From the NCBI GenBank assembly GCA_963204845.1, contig CAUJIL010000191.1, positions 1-21,658 of the forward strand: a DNA stretch of 21,658 bases, given 5' to 3'. Positions 1 to 8,014 of the stretch are shown piece by piece. Position numbers and translations under genes: made by a program. Position 1 is the first letter of the stretch. Every line of letters starts with the position of its first letter. Below the pieces are notes generated by a model. It did not search any database. It was not told the origin of the DNA and saw only the letters and a list, made by a program, of their open reading frames with translations. Source of the DNA: Pseudomonadota bacterium. Its GTDB lineage: Bacteria; Pseudomonadota; Gammaproteobacteria; Pseudomonadales; UBA5518.

Positions 1-301
1 CGGCGTCGATTCGCTGACGCGCAGCTGCGCGGTCGAGTGGGGACCGTACGGGATCCGCGTCAACGCGGTCGCGCCGGGCAGCATCGGCGGTACCGAGGGC
101 CTGCAGCGCTTCAGCGCGGCGGTGGCGCCGGATGCGCGGAAGTACGCCAACCCCCTCGGGCTCGACGGCAACGCGCGTGACGTGGCGCACGCGGTGCTGT
201 TCTTCTGTTCGCCGGCGGCGCGCTTCGTCTCCGGGCAGGTGATCGCGGTGGACGGTGCGGCGACGGTGGACCAGCTGAAACTCGGACTCGGTCGCTGCTG
301 A
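1..301 (+). CDS. SDR family oxidoreductase, C-terminal part (2,4-dienoyl-CoA reductase-like)
   Basis: Partial gene cut by the left edge. The open frame begins at base 2 and gives 100 residues ending in TGA at 299-301. It carries the SDR C-terminal half: helix alpha-F remnant (DSLTRSCAVEWGPYGIRVN), the conserved NAVAPG turn after the active site, and the closing VSGQVIAVDGA segment that ends most classical SDRs. The VEWGPYGIRVN...IGGTEGL pattern resembles peroxisomal/bacterial 2,4-dienoyl-CoA reductases more than FabG, which would place it in unsaturated fatty acid beta-oxidation with NADPH. This substrate call is inference, because the Rossmann motif and YxxxK catalytic pair lie outside the window. 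The next gene starts 90 bp downstream on the same strand, so they may be co-transcribed. Confidence 0.85.
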   Translation, partial: GVDSLTRSCAVEWGPYGIRVNAVAPGSIGGTEGLQRFSAAVAPDARKYANPLGLDGNARDVAHAVLFFCSPAARFVSGQVIAVDGAATVDQLKLGLGRC

Positions 302-391
302 GCGAGGTTACGACAATTTCATTCCCGATCCGCGCGCGTGCACGCCGTTTCGTCCCAGAATGAGCCCTCATCGATCCGCGAGGGAGTGACC

Positions 392-1303
392 ATGAAGCAG
401 TTCACCGAGATCGCCGCCGGTCTGCAGTTTCCGGAAGGGCCGATCGCGATGGCCGACGGCAGCGTGCTGCTGGTGGAGATCCGCCGCGGCACGCTGAGCC
501 GGGTGCTGCCCGGCGGCGCCGTCGAGGTGGTGGCCCGGTTGGGCGGCGGACCCAACGGCGCGGCGATCGGGCCAGACGGGCGCTGCTACGTGTGCAACAA
601 CGGCGGCTTCGAGTGGCACGACTACGGCGGCTTCTTCGTGCCGGGCGAGCAGCCGGCGGATTACGCGGGCGGGCGCATCGAGGCGGTCGATCTGGCGACC
701 GGCGAGGTCGAGGTGCTGTACACGCACTGCGACGGCGTGGCGCTGAAGGGACCGAACGACATCGTGTTCGACGCCCACGGCGGATTCTATTTCACCGATC
801 TGGGCAAGATGCGTGCACGCGAGAGCGACCGCGGTGCGATCTACTACGCGAAGCCCGACGGCTCGCTGATCCGCGAGGTACGGTTTCCGTGCACGATGCC
901 CAACGGCATCGGACTGTCGCCGGCCGGCGACGTGCTGTACTACGCCGAAAGCCCTACCTCGCGGCTGATGGCGGTGCCGGTGGGCGCTCCCGGCGAGCTC
1001 GCGCCGATCATGGATTCCGAGGCGATGCTGGCCGGGTTCGCGAACTACCAGTTCTTCGATTCGCTCGCCGTGGACGCGGCCGGCAACGTCTGCGTCGCAA
1101 CGATCATCAATGGCGGCATCACGATCGTGGCGCCCGACGGCAGCACCGTGGGCCACGTGGCGACCGGCGATGCGATGACGACCAACATCTGCTTCGGCGG
1201 CCCCGGGCTGCGCACCGCCTACATCACGTGTTCGATGAGCGGCCGCCTGCTCGCCTGCGAGTGGGACACGCCGGGTTTGCCGCTCCACTTCCTGAACCGC
1301 TAG
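392..1303 (+). CDS. SMP-30/gluconolactonase/LRE-family beta-propeller hydrolase
   Basis: 303 residues, usual length for the SMP-30/gluconolactonase family of six-bladed propellers that hydrolyse lactones with a divalent metal. The family metal ligands are recognisable: Glu15 in FPEGP, Asn122 in GPNDI, Asn171 in MPNGI and Asp223 in FFDSLAVD. There is no signal peptide, so it is probably cytoplasmic. I chose ATG 392 over an upstream in-frame start at 338 because GAGGGAG (380-386) lies 5 nt before it and the FPEGP motif then falls at the usual place. The phosphotransferase gene starts 12 bp after its TAG, suggesting an operon with the upstream SDR. The sugar or aromatic lactone substrate cannot be told from sequence. 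Confidence 0.88.
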   Translation: MKQFTEIAAGLQFPEGPIAMADGSVLLVEIRRGTLSRVLPGGAVEVVARLGGGPNGAAIGPDGRCYVCNNGGFEWHDYGGFFVPGEQPADYAGGRIEAVDLATGEVEVLYTHCDGVALKGPNDIVFDAHGGFYFTDLGKMRARESDRGAIYYAKPDGSLIREVRFPCTMPNGIGLSPAGDVLYYAESPTSRLMAVPVGAPGELAPIMDSEAMLAGFANYQFFDSLAVDAAGNVCVATIINGGITIVAPDGSTVGHVATGDAMTTNICFGGPGLRTAYITCSMSGRLLACEWDTPGLPLHFLNR

Positions 1304-1315
1304 CGCTCGCGCGCG

Positions 1316-2398
1316 ATGCAGCGCCCACCGATTCCGCCGAGCGCGGACGCGATCGACCCGGCGTGGCTGGAACAGGCGCTGGCCGGGCGCCACCCCGGCG
1401 TGCGCGTGGCGTCGGTGCGCGTGGCGGCGCGCCAGCAGTGGACCAATGCGCACGCGTGGCTGGCGGTCGACTACCTGATCGCGGCCGGCGCACCACGCAC
1501 GCTGTTCTGCAAGCTGGCACCCGCCGATGCGCGCCGCGGCGCGGTGATCGCCACCGGCATGGGGCTGCGCGAGGCCGCGTTCTACCGCGATCTTGCCCCG
1601 CACGTGCCGCTGCGGGTGCCGATGGCGCACGCGGTGCTCACCGACCCCGCGAGCGGGGAGTTCGCGCTGCTGCTCGAGGACCTGGCCGCGAGCGGCTGCC
1701 GCTTCTCCGACGGCCCGGCCGGCATCGATCCGCGCGCCGCCGCAGGCGCGCTCGAGGATCTGGCCGCGCTGCATCTGCGCTACGAGGACCCCGCGCTGCG
1801 CGACCAGGAGGCGCCCTGGGTGCCGCCGGCCCCGCGCTCCGACGGCGGCTATGGGCAGGCGATGCTGCGCTACGGACTCGAACACCATCGCGCGCGGCTG
1901 GGCGAGCGTTTCGCGGCGATCGCGGAGGCCTACATCGCCGATGCCTCGCGCCTGCTCGCGCTGTGGAGCGAGGGTCCCGCGCCGCCGACCGTGATCCACG
2001 CCGACGCGCACATCGGCAACCTGTTCGACGATCACGGCCGCATCGGTTTCTGCGACTGGGGCATGCTGCACGTGGGGCAGGGGCTGCGTGACGTGGCCTA
2101 CCTGCTGACGATGGCGCTGGCGCCGGCGGACCGTCGCGCGCACGAGCGCGAGCTGCTGCGCCGCTATCTCGCGCGCCGCGTGGCGCTGGGCGCGCGGGGG
2201 CTCGCGTTCGACGAGGCCTGGTTGTGGTATCGCGCCTACGCCGCCTACACCGTCGTGGCGTGCTGCCAGGTCGTGACCTTTCCGCCCGATGCGACGCCGA
2301 AGCGGCGCGTCTTCGCCGACTCGCTGCTCGAGCGCGCGCAGGCCGCGATCGCCGACCTGCATGCCGGCGAGGCGCTGGTCGCGCTGTCGGCTACCTGA
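1316..2398 (+). CDS. APH-fold phosphotransferase family protein
   Basis: 360 residues with the aminoglycoside-phosphotransferase/choline-kinase fold. The Brenner catalytic loop is HADAHIGN (His228, Asp230, Asn235) and the metal-binding DWG is at about Asp247, the order and spacing expected for an active small-molecule kinase. The N-terminal lobe has the FCKLAP strand, where the ATP-binding Lys sits. Proteins of this subgroup are common beside acyl-CoA dehydrogenase and SDR genes in hydrocarbon and fatty acid catabolic clusters; they are not antibiotic resistance genes. It starts 12 bp after the SMP-30-like gene with no clear Shine-Dalgarno sequence, so translational coupling is plausible. The substrate is unknown. 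Confidence 0.85.
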   Translation: MQRPPIPPSADAIDPAWLEQALAGRHPGVRVASVRVAARQQWTNAHAWLAVDYLIAAGAPRTLFCKLAPADARRGAVIATGMGLREAAFYRDLAPHVPLRVPMAHAVLTDPASGEFALLLEDLAASGCRFSDGPAGIDPRAAAGALEDLAALHLRYEDPALRDQEAPWVPPAPRSDGGYGQAMLRYGLEHHRARLGERFAAIAEAYIADASRLLALWSEGPAPPTVIHADAHIGNLFDDHGRIGFCDWGMLHVGQGLRDVAYLLTMALAPADRRAHERELLRRYLARRVALGARGLAFDEAWLWYRAYAAYTVVACCQVVTFPPDATPKRRVFADSLLERAQAAIADLHAGEALVALSAT

Positions 2399-2435
2399 CG
2401 ATCCAGCGCGCGACGGCACGGCCGCACGCCCTGCG

Positions 2436-3158
2436 TCAGCCGATCGAAAGCAGGAGTTCCGCGACGTCGCGTGGCGCCGAAACCATCGCGTCGTGACCGG
2501 TTGCGAGTTCCACGTGGCGCCAGCCGGGCATGGTTCGAGCCAGCGCGAAGGCGTTGCGGATCTCGGTGAACTCGGGTGCCGTGCAGTGGACGTAGGTCAC
2601 CGGCAGTCCGTTGCCGGGCGGGTGCGCGAGTTCGAGCGGTGACAGGAACGTCGTCAGCGGGTGCGGGCTCAGGTGGCGTTCCAGCCACGCGATCTGCGCG
2701 GGATCCGCCACGCCGAAGAAATCAGCCGGCGGCACCGGGATCAGCCCGCTGCCGCCCGCCTCGCGGCTCAGACCGTGGTAGTAGGCCTGCGCCTCGGCGG
2801 AGGCGGCGTACAGCACGTGCCGGCCCGGCGGCAGCACCAGTGCGTCGAGGAACACCAGGTGGCGCAGCGTTTCGGGGACGCAGTCGGCCACCCCGCTGAT
2901 CACCGCTCCGGCGTAGCTGTGCCCGACCAGCACCACGTCCTGCAGCTCCTCGCAGAACAGCGTCTGCACCACGTCGGCGATGTGGGTGTGCAGATCGGGC
3001 TCGACGTGGCGCAGATGCGCGCGCTCGCCGAGCCCGGTCAGGGTCGGCGTGAACACCCGGTGCCCGTGCGCACGCAGCCGTTCCGCGACGTGACGCCAGC
3101 ACCAGCCGCCATGGAACGCGCCGTGCACCAGAACGTAGGTCCGTTGCGCCGCGCTCAT
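2436..3158 (-). CDS. alpha/beta hydrolase, methylesterase/hydroxynitrile-lyase-like (EstC/SABP2 type)
   Basis: 240 residues, the usual length for the compact alpha/beta hydrolases related to plant methylesterases (SABP2) and bacterial EstC. Visible motifs are the oxyanion strand VHGAFHGGWCW (11-21), the nucleophile elbow GHSYAG with Ser81, and the C-terminal GHDAMVSAP with His222. The position that normally holds the catalytic Asp (CTxD) reads Cys192-Thr-Ala-Pro-Glu196, so Glu196 or another acid must serve. There is no signal peptide, so it is cytoplasmic. An AGGAG Shine-Dalgarno lies 7 nt before the ATG. The gene converges on the phosphotransferase (37-bp gap) and is divergent from the A-T-TE gene (127-bp shared upstream region). 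The ester substrate is unknown. Confidence 0.88.
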   Translation of the reverse strand: MSAAQRTYVLVHGAFHGGWCWRHVAERLRAHGHRVFTPTLTGLGERAHLRHVEPDLHTHIADVVQTLFCEELQDVVLVGHSYAGAVISGVADCVPETLRHLVFLDALVLPPGRHVLYAASAEAQAYYHGLSREAGGSGLIPVPPADFFGVADPAQIAWLERHLSPHPLTTFLSPLELAHPPGNGLPVTYVHCTAPEFTEIRNAFALARTMPGWRHVELATGHDAMVSAPRDVAELLLSIG

Positions 3159-3244
3159 CGGTGGTCTCCTGGCCGTTGCCGGCGTGGTTGCGGTGGACCG
3201 TCAGTGTGGCGTGCCTCCGGGCCGGTGCGCAAACAGGGCCGGTC

Positions 3245-3250
3245 TATAAT
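3245..3250 (+). promoter_or_regulatory. putative -10 box for the A-T-TE gene
   Basis: A perfect TATAAT stands out in very GC-rich surroundings, 35 bp before ATG 3286, which would give a leader of about 30 nt. No good -35 hexamer is visible 16-18 nt upstream, so it may depend on an activator. The call rests on the -10 match and position only. Confidence 0.45.
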
Positions 3251-3285
3251 CGCGGAGTCTCCGTACCGCGACGAGTCCCCCCCGC

Positions 3286-6150
3286 ATGAATACCGGCCCG
3301 CACGGCAGCGCAACCGCCACCAGCGAACGGGGGTTCCTGTTCCACCAGCGTTTCGCCGCACAGGCACGCAGCACCCCGAAGGCGGTGGCGCTGCGGCATG
3401 CGGGCGGCGAGCTGCGCTTCGGGGAGCTGCGCGTGCGCGTCGAACGGATCGCCTCGGTGCTGCTCGCGCGTGGCATCGGCGCCGGCTGCTGCGTGGCGCT
3501 GCAGCTCGAGCGCAGCCCCGATTACGTCGCCTGTCTGCTCGGCGTGTTGCAGGCGAATGCCACGGTGCTGCCGCTGCCGCCGTCGTATCCGCCCGCCCGC
3601 CGGCGCGAAATCCTCTCTGCTGCACGCCCGCATTTGTTGATCGATGGCGGCGACCGTGGATCCGCAGCGGACGTGCCCGCCGGCCTCGCGCGGCTGGGGC
3701 TCGACGAGCTCGAACGTGACTGTGCGAGCTGTGACGTGCCGCCGGAGTTCCCGCCGGGTGAAGCTGATCAGCCCGCGTTCGTGCTCTGCTCGTCCGGCTC
3801 CACGGGCACACCGAAGATGATCGTGCGCAGCCATGCCTCGTTCCTGCATCGGCTCGAATGGACCTGGGCCACGCATCCTTACGCCGACGGCGAGGTCTGC
3901 TGCCAGAAGTCACACATGACCACAACGCACGCGATCTACGAGCTGTTCGAGCCGCTGTTGCGCGGGGTGCCGGTGGTGCTGGTAGGCGACGAGGCGGTGC
4001 GGGACGTGCGCGGCTTCCTGGCCACGCTGCACGCCGAAGGCGTCACGCGGCTGCTGATCGTGCCCTCGCTGCTGCGCGCGTTGCTCGAACTGCCGGGCTT
4101 CGTCGCTCCGCCGCTGCGGGTGCTGGTGCTGATGGGCGAGTACGTGCCGGCCGAGCTCGCCGTGCGCGTGCTCGCGGCGCTTTCGGGCTCCACCAGCGTC
4201 TATTCGATCTACGGCAGCACCGAGGCGAGCTCGACGCTGCTCTGCGACCTGCGCGCGGACCTGCGCCCGGGAGCCGAACTGCCGCTGGGACGTCCCATTT
4301 CGCCCGCGGTGCGCGCCGTCGTGCTCGACGAGGCGCTGTGCCCGGTAGCGCCGGGCGATACCGGCGTGCTGCATATCGGCGGTCCGGCGCTGTTCAGCGG
4401 GTACTTCCGCGATCCGGAGCAAACCGCAGCGGCGTTGATCGCCGACCCGCGGGGCGGCGGCCAGCTGTTCGACACCCGTGACCGCGTGCGCCTTGGCGAG
4501 GACGACAGCCTGCAGTACGTGGGGCGCGTCGATCACACGGTCAAGATCCGCGGTTTCCGCGTCGACCTCGAGGAGGTGGAGCGCGCGCTGCAGGCCTGCC
4601 CCGGGGTGACGCATGCGGCGGTCGTGCTCGTCGATGCCGGGCGGGTCAGTGCCCGCCTCGCAGGCTTCTATACGCCGGCCACACTGCCGGCGGCCGAGCT
4701 CGGCGCGGTGCTGCGCGAACGGTTGCCGGCCTACATGCTGCCCGCGCAGCTCGAGGCAACGGACGCGCTGCCGCTGACGCCCAGTGGCAAGGTCGATCGC
4801 CGTGAACTGCTCGCCCGGCAAGCGGAGCGCCCGGAGGAGGGTGCCAGCGCGATGTTCGCGAGCGCCACCGAGGAGGCCGTCGCCGTGCTGTGGCACGAGG
4901 TGCTGGGCCACGACCGGATCCGGCGCGACAGCGGCTTCTTCGAGGTCGGTGGCAGCTCGCTCAGTGTGTTCCTGCTCGCTGACCGGTTGCGCGAACGCTT
5001 CGGGATGGATCGCGAGCGCCTGCCCGAGACGCTCGTCTACGAGCGGCCGGTGCTTGCCGATCTGGCGGCGCATCTGGATGCGCTGGCGCGCGGCGAGCGG
5101 TCCGCCGTGCCGGCTGCCGATGCCACGCTGGTCACGCTGCGGGCGGCCGCGGACGCCACCCTGGAGCCGGTATTCCTGATCGCCTCGGCCGGCGGCACGC
5201 TGGGGGCTTACGAACGGCTGGTCAAGGCCGTCTCCACGCGGCGTGCGCTGGTCGGGGTGCGTGATCCCTTCGTTTGGGGAGCGCGCGATCCGCTCGCGGG
5301 TTTCGGCGCCTGGGTCGAGGACTATGTGCGTGCGATCGTCCAGCGGCAGCCCGCCGGCGCCTTGCGGTTGGTGGCGTACTCGTCGGCGGGGGCGTTCGGC
5401 TGGGAGATCGCCGAGCGGCTGCGCAAGCGCGGGCGCGAGGTGGCGCTGCTCGCGCTGATCGATCCGCTCGGCATCGATCTGCGTTCGAAGCGCCGCTACG
5501 GATACTGGACGATGCGCGCGCGCTTCATGCGGCCGTCGTTCCGGCGCATCGTGGTCGCGGGCGGCTGGCTGCGCGCCGTGTGGCGTCGATCGCTGCCGGC
5601 ACCGGGCAACAACGCCCGCAACCCGGCCGCCTCCGGGATCCCGGCGCAGGAGTTCCAGCGCATCGCCGCCAGGGCGCAGCGCAGCCGCCAGCACGTGCTC
5701 GGGTTCTCGCTGCTGCTCGAGCTGAATTCGGGGTTGCCGTTCGCGCTCGGAGACGCGCTCGCGCCGGAAGCGGAGTCGGCGGCGCACCTGCCGGCGCTGC
5801 TCGCGCGCGTGAAGTCCGTGGCGCCGGAAATCGATCCCGACACCATCACGCGCATGCTCGTGCAGTACAGTCTGCAGACCGGCGCGCAGAACGCCTACCG
5901 CTTGCCGCGCTGCGTTGCCCCGGTGGTGCTGTTCGAGCCGGACGGTCCGGCGCGCGGACTGTTGCGTGCGCAGTTGCTCGGCAGCGCGCGCCGCCTCACG
6001 GCGAAGACGCTGCCGGTATCGTGGTCCGCAGGACAGGCGCACGCACTCGATGCGGCATTCTCGCCGCGCATGCGCCAGCACTACCTGTGCATGCGCGACG
6101 AACTGTTCGTGCGCGGGCTCGCGACGGAGCTTGGGCGGCTGCTCGCCTAG
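3286..6150 (+). CDS. stand-alone NRPS-like A-T-TE enzyme (adenylation-carrier-thioesterase)
   Basis: 954 residues in three domains with no condensation domain. Adenylation (about 16-510): A3 loop CSSGSTGTPK (168-177), A5 YGSTEASS (309-316), ribose-binding Asp399 in FDTRDR, A8 hinge region around GRVDHTVKIRGFRVD and catalytic Lys502 in PSGKVDR. Carrier (about 525-600): FFEVGGSSL with Ser558 as the phosphopantetheine site. Thioesterase (about 626-950): AYSSAG with Ser699, Asp726 in LIDP and His919 in GQAHALD. By alignment to GrsA the A4 FDxS motif is THAI, so the Asp that binds an alpha-amino group is Thr214. A carboxylic or 2-oxo acid substrate is therefore likelier than an amino acid. The same architecture is known from furanone/quinone synthetases (RalA, AtrA), which dimerise aryl-pyruvates; that is an analogy, not an assignment. 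No phosphopantetheinyl transferase, aminotransferase or exporter is adjacent. Confidence 0.88.
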   Translation: MNTGPHGSATATSERGFLFHQRFAAQARSTPKAVALRHAGGELRFGELRVRVERIASVLLARGIGAGCCVALQLERSPDYVACLLGVLQANATVLPLPPSYPPARRREILSAARPHLLIDGGDRGSAADVPAGLARLGLDELERDCASCDVPPEFPPGEADQPAFVLCSSGSTGTPKMIVRSHASFLHRLEWTWATHPYADGEVCCQKSHMTTTHAIYELFEPLLRGVPVVLVGDEAVRDVRGFLATLHAEGVTRLLIVPSLLRALLELPGFVAPPLRVLVLMGEYVPAELAVRVLAALSGSTSVYSIYGSTEASSTLLCDLRADLRPGAELPLGRPISPAVRAVVLDEALCPVAPGDTGVLHIGGPALFSGYFRDPEQTAAALIADPRGGGQLFDTRDRVRLGEDDSLQYVGRVDHTVKIRGFRVDLEEVERALQACPGVTHAAVVLVDAGRVSARLAGFYTPATLPAAELGAVLRERLPAYMLPAQLEATDALPLTPSGKVDRRELLARQAERPEEGASAMFASATEEAVAVLWHEVLGHDRIRRDSGFFEVGGSSLSVFLLADRLRERFGMDRERLPETLVYERPVLADLAAHLDALARGERSAVPAADATLVTLRAAADATLEPVFLIASAGGTLGAYERLVKAVSTRRALVGVRDPFVWGARDPLAGFGAWVEDYVRAIVQRQPAGALRLVAYSSAGAFGWEIAERLRKRGREVALLALIDPLGIDLRSKRRYGYWTMRARFMRPSFRRIVVAGGWLRAVWRRSLPAPGNNARNPAASGIPAQEFQRIAARAQRSRQHVLGFSLLLELNSGLPFALGDALAPEAESAAHLPALLARVKSVAPEIDPDTITRMLVQYSLQTGAQNAYRLPRCVAPVVLFEPDGPARGLLRAQLLGSARRLTAKTLPVSWSAGQAHALDAAFSPRMRQHYLCMRDELFVRGLATELGRLLA

Positions 6151-6163
6151 GTGACCGACGCGC

Positions 6164-7324
6164 TCAGTGTTCCTTGCCGTCGATGCGCGCGCTGAGCAGG
6201 AACGGCACGTAGCGCCAGGCCAGCGTCGCGAAGCAGGCGAACCAGCAGGCGGCGGCCAGCTGGATCCACAGCAGGTACGCCGCGGGCGCCAGCTGCGGCA
6301 GCACCACGCGCAGCGCCAGTGCCCCCAGCATGACCCAGAGGACGGCCCGATCGAGCGCGTCGAACGCTACCTTGCGCCCCGTATGGCCTTTCGCAATCCG
6401 CACGATCATCGACGGTATGATCACGCCCATCACGCCGAAGCTGAACAGGTGCACCGAGACGGCACCGGTCCAGGCGAGCCCGGCCGTGCGTTCCAGCGCC
6501 TGCACCACGAGCTGCGCGACGATCGCGAGGTAGCCCACGTACAGGATCCCGAGGTCGATGCGCCGCATCGCGAGCTGCGGCTTCCAGAACGCGAAGCGCC
6601 ACGCGAGCAGCGCCGCGAGCAGCGTGGACAGCGCGGCCGCGGGCAGCGGCGGCAGGAACGGCTCGGCGACCAGCAGCAGCGCGCACAGCTTGATCGCGCC
6701 GTCGAGCCGGGCGTTGCGCAGGATGTCGGCCTGGAAGTTGCTGCGCATGAACTGCGTCAGCGTGCGTTCGAGCATCACCAGGAATGCGATGCGGAACAGC
6801 GCCAGCGTCATGGCGTAGCCGGCGCGAAAATGCGTCTCGTCGAGCACCAGCTGCTTGGCGACGAGGAACACCGGCAGCGCGATCAGGAAGAACACGTTGT
6901 CGCGGTAGCTGTCCTGCGCGCGGTAGCGGACCAGCGTCCACAGCAGCATCAGGACGATGCTGCCGAGGAACGCATTCGCGGCGAGGTGGAACGCGAGCGG
7001 TGGCCAGCCGCCGCCGCAGCTCATCGCGATGCGCTCGAGGATCCATGCCGCGGCGAGCAGCATCAGCGCCGGGCCGTGGTAGCCGCGGATGCTGACCCAG
7101 TTCTTGGTCGCGGTCAGCAGGAAACCGCCGAGCACCGCCCAGCCGAAACCGAAGAACATCTCGTGCGCGTGCCACTGCGCGGGCGTGATGCGGCCACCCG
7201 GCGCCGGCAGGGTTCCGCTGTAGACCAGCGCCCAGGCGAGCGGCATGAACATGCCGGCCAGGCAGGCGAGCGTGAAGAACGGCCGGAACCCGACCAGCCA
7301 CAGCGGATGCGACGACAGCCCCAT
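6164..7324 (-). CDS. nnrS: NnrS family haem-copper membrane protein
   Basis: 386 residues, mostly hydrophobic, with about 11-12 membrane spans. Family hallmarks are GFRPFF near the N-terminus (12-17), WHAHEMFFGF (51-60) with candidate metal ligands His52 and His54, GGFLLTATKNW, and the late GHTGR motif. NnrS proteins contain haem and copper and in denitrifiers and pathogens are linked to nitric oxide or nitrosative stress tolerance. No nitrite or NO reductase genes are in the window, so the role here is probably stress protection rather than respiration (inference). It begins 4 nt after the stop of the SnoaL-like gene, so the two are almost certainly co-transcribed. Its 3' end faces the A-T-TE gene with a 13-bp gap. 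Confidence 0.9.
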   Translation of the reverse strand: MGLSSHPLWLVGFRPFFTLACLAGMFMPLAWALVYSGTLPAPGGRITPAQWHAHEMFFGFGWAVLGGFLLTATKNWVSIRGYHGPALMLLAAAWILERIAMSCGGGWPPLAFHLAANAFLGSIVLMLLWTLVRYRAQDSYRDNVFFLIALPVFLVAKQLVLDETHFRAGYAMTLALFRIAFLVMLERTLTQFMRSNFQADILRNARLDGAIKLCALLLVAEPFLPPLPAAALSTLLAALLAWRFAFWKPQLAMRRIDLGILYVGYLAIVAQLVVQALERTAGLAWTGAVSVHLFSFGVMGVIIPSMIVRIAKGHTGRKVAFDALDRAVLWVMLGALALRVVLPQLAPAAYLLWIQLAAACWFACFATLAWRYVPFLLSARIDGKEH

Positions 7325-7328
7325 CGGT

Positions 7329-7913
7329 TCAGCGCGCCTTTGGCGTACCGAAATCGCCCAGGTAGTGCACGGCCGGGCGCGGCCGCTCGGGAAGCACCGA
7401 GTTCAGCTCGTAGACGCGACGGTAGCGGGTTTCGCGGATCAGCCAGCGGCCGTCGACCTTGATGTAACGGTCCCAGTAGATCGCGGTGCCGGTGGTGAAG
7501 TGGCGGGAATCGAGTTGCCACATGTTGTCGGCGAGGTACCAGATGCCGGTGGCCTCGTTGTCGCCGAGGATCTGGATCTCGGGGTGGTGGCCGTTGTGGT
7601 GGCCGATCGACTCCCGGTGGAACGCACCGGTGACCGCACCCAGGTAGGCCGCCTTGCCGTCGAGCTTCCATTCGTAGGTGCCGCCGATGACGTGCACGTA
7701 GACCTCGTCGTGGAACAGCTCGGCGAGCTCGGCGAAATTCGCCGTGTCGATGCAGCGGAAGTAGGCGTGCTTGAGTTGCCGGATCGCCTCGATGTCCATC
7801 AGCATCTGGATGTCGCGCCGCAGTTCCTCGATGCCTCCCTGGCTTGCGTTCAGGGGGCGCCCGGGCGCGATTCCCATCGCGGCACGGGTCAGGGTCGGTG
7901 CAGATTCGCTCAT
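7329..7913 (-). CDS. nuclear transport factor 2 / SnoaL-like family protein
   Basis: 194 residues. After an ~25-residue disordered-looking N-terminus comes a single SnoaL-like alpha+beta cone: helix LMDIEAIRQLKHAYFRCID, AELAELFHDEVYVHVIG, a His-rich strand start HHNGHHPEI (105-113), and the closing strands WYLADNMWQLD and TTGTAIYWDRYIKVDGRWLI. Members act as isomerases, cyclases, dehydratases or small-ligand binders, so no reaction can be given. ATG 7913 has GGAGA just upstream; longer in-frame extensions run into the divergent dinB promoter region and lack family similarity. It is the first gene of a two-gene unit with nnrS (4-nt gap), which suggests a shared role in nitrosative or electrophile stress. 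Confidence 0.85.
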   Translation of the reverse strand: MSESAPTLTRAAMGIAPGRPLNASQGGIEELRRDIQMLMDIEAIRQLKHAYFRCIDTANFAELAELFHDEVYVHVIGGTYEWKLDGKAAYLGAVTGAFHRESIGHHNGHHPEIQILGDNEATGIWYLADNMWQLDSRHFTTGTAIYWDRYIKVDGRWLIRETRYRRVYELNSVLPERPRPAVHYLGDFGTPKAR

Positions 7914-8008
7914 GGCTTTCTCCGTGGTCGTTCGCGGTTGTTCTTCGTTCCGGGGGCGATCATAGAACAGCCGTGCGCGCGGTGCGAGCGCGCACCGCTG
8001 CCAGCTGC

Positions 8009-8014
8009 GATAAT
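8009..8014 (+). promoter_or_regulatory. possible -10 box for dinB
   Basis: GATAAT lies 33 bp before the dinB ATG, inside the 133-bp region shared with the divergent SnoaL-nnrS unit. The -35 position is unconvincing. No canonical LexA operator (CTG-N10-CAG) was found in 7914-8046. Confidence 0.3.

Noticed and set aside
1316..2398. Aminoglycoside resistance gene
   Set aside because: The APH fold is shared by many catabolic kinases; sequence and context match those rather than resistance enzymes.
368..2419. Very long open frame antisense to the SMP-30-like and phosphotransferase genes
   Set aside because: It is Arg/His/Gln-rich without motifs and mirrors two genes with clear family signatures; typical of high-GC shadow frames.
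3910..6081. 723-codon open frame antisense to the A-T-TE gene
   Set aside because: Low-complexity Arg/Gln/His composition and no domain; the sense strand encodes intact A, T and TE motifs.
6167..7462. Long plus-strand frame opposite nnrS
   Set aside because: Composition is charged and motif-free, while the minus strand gives a complete NnrS membrane protein.
7973..7996. Inverted repeat GGTGCG-AGCG-CGCACC as operator or terminator between divergent genes
   Set aside because: Short, GC-only and with alternative pairings; no T-tract and easily produced by chance in this composition.
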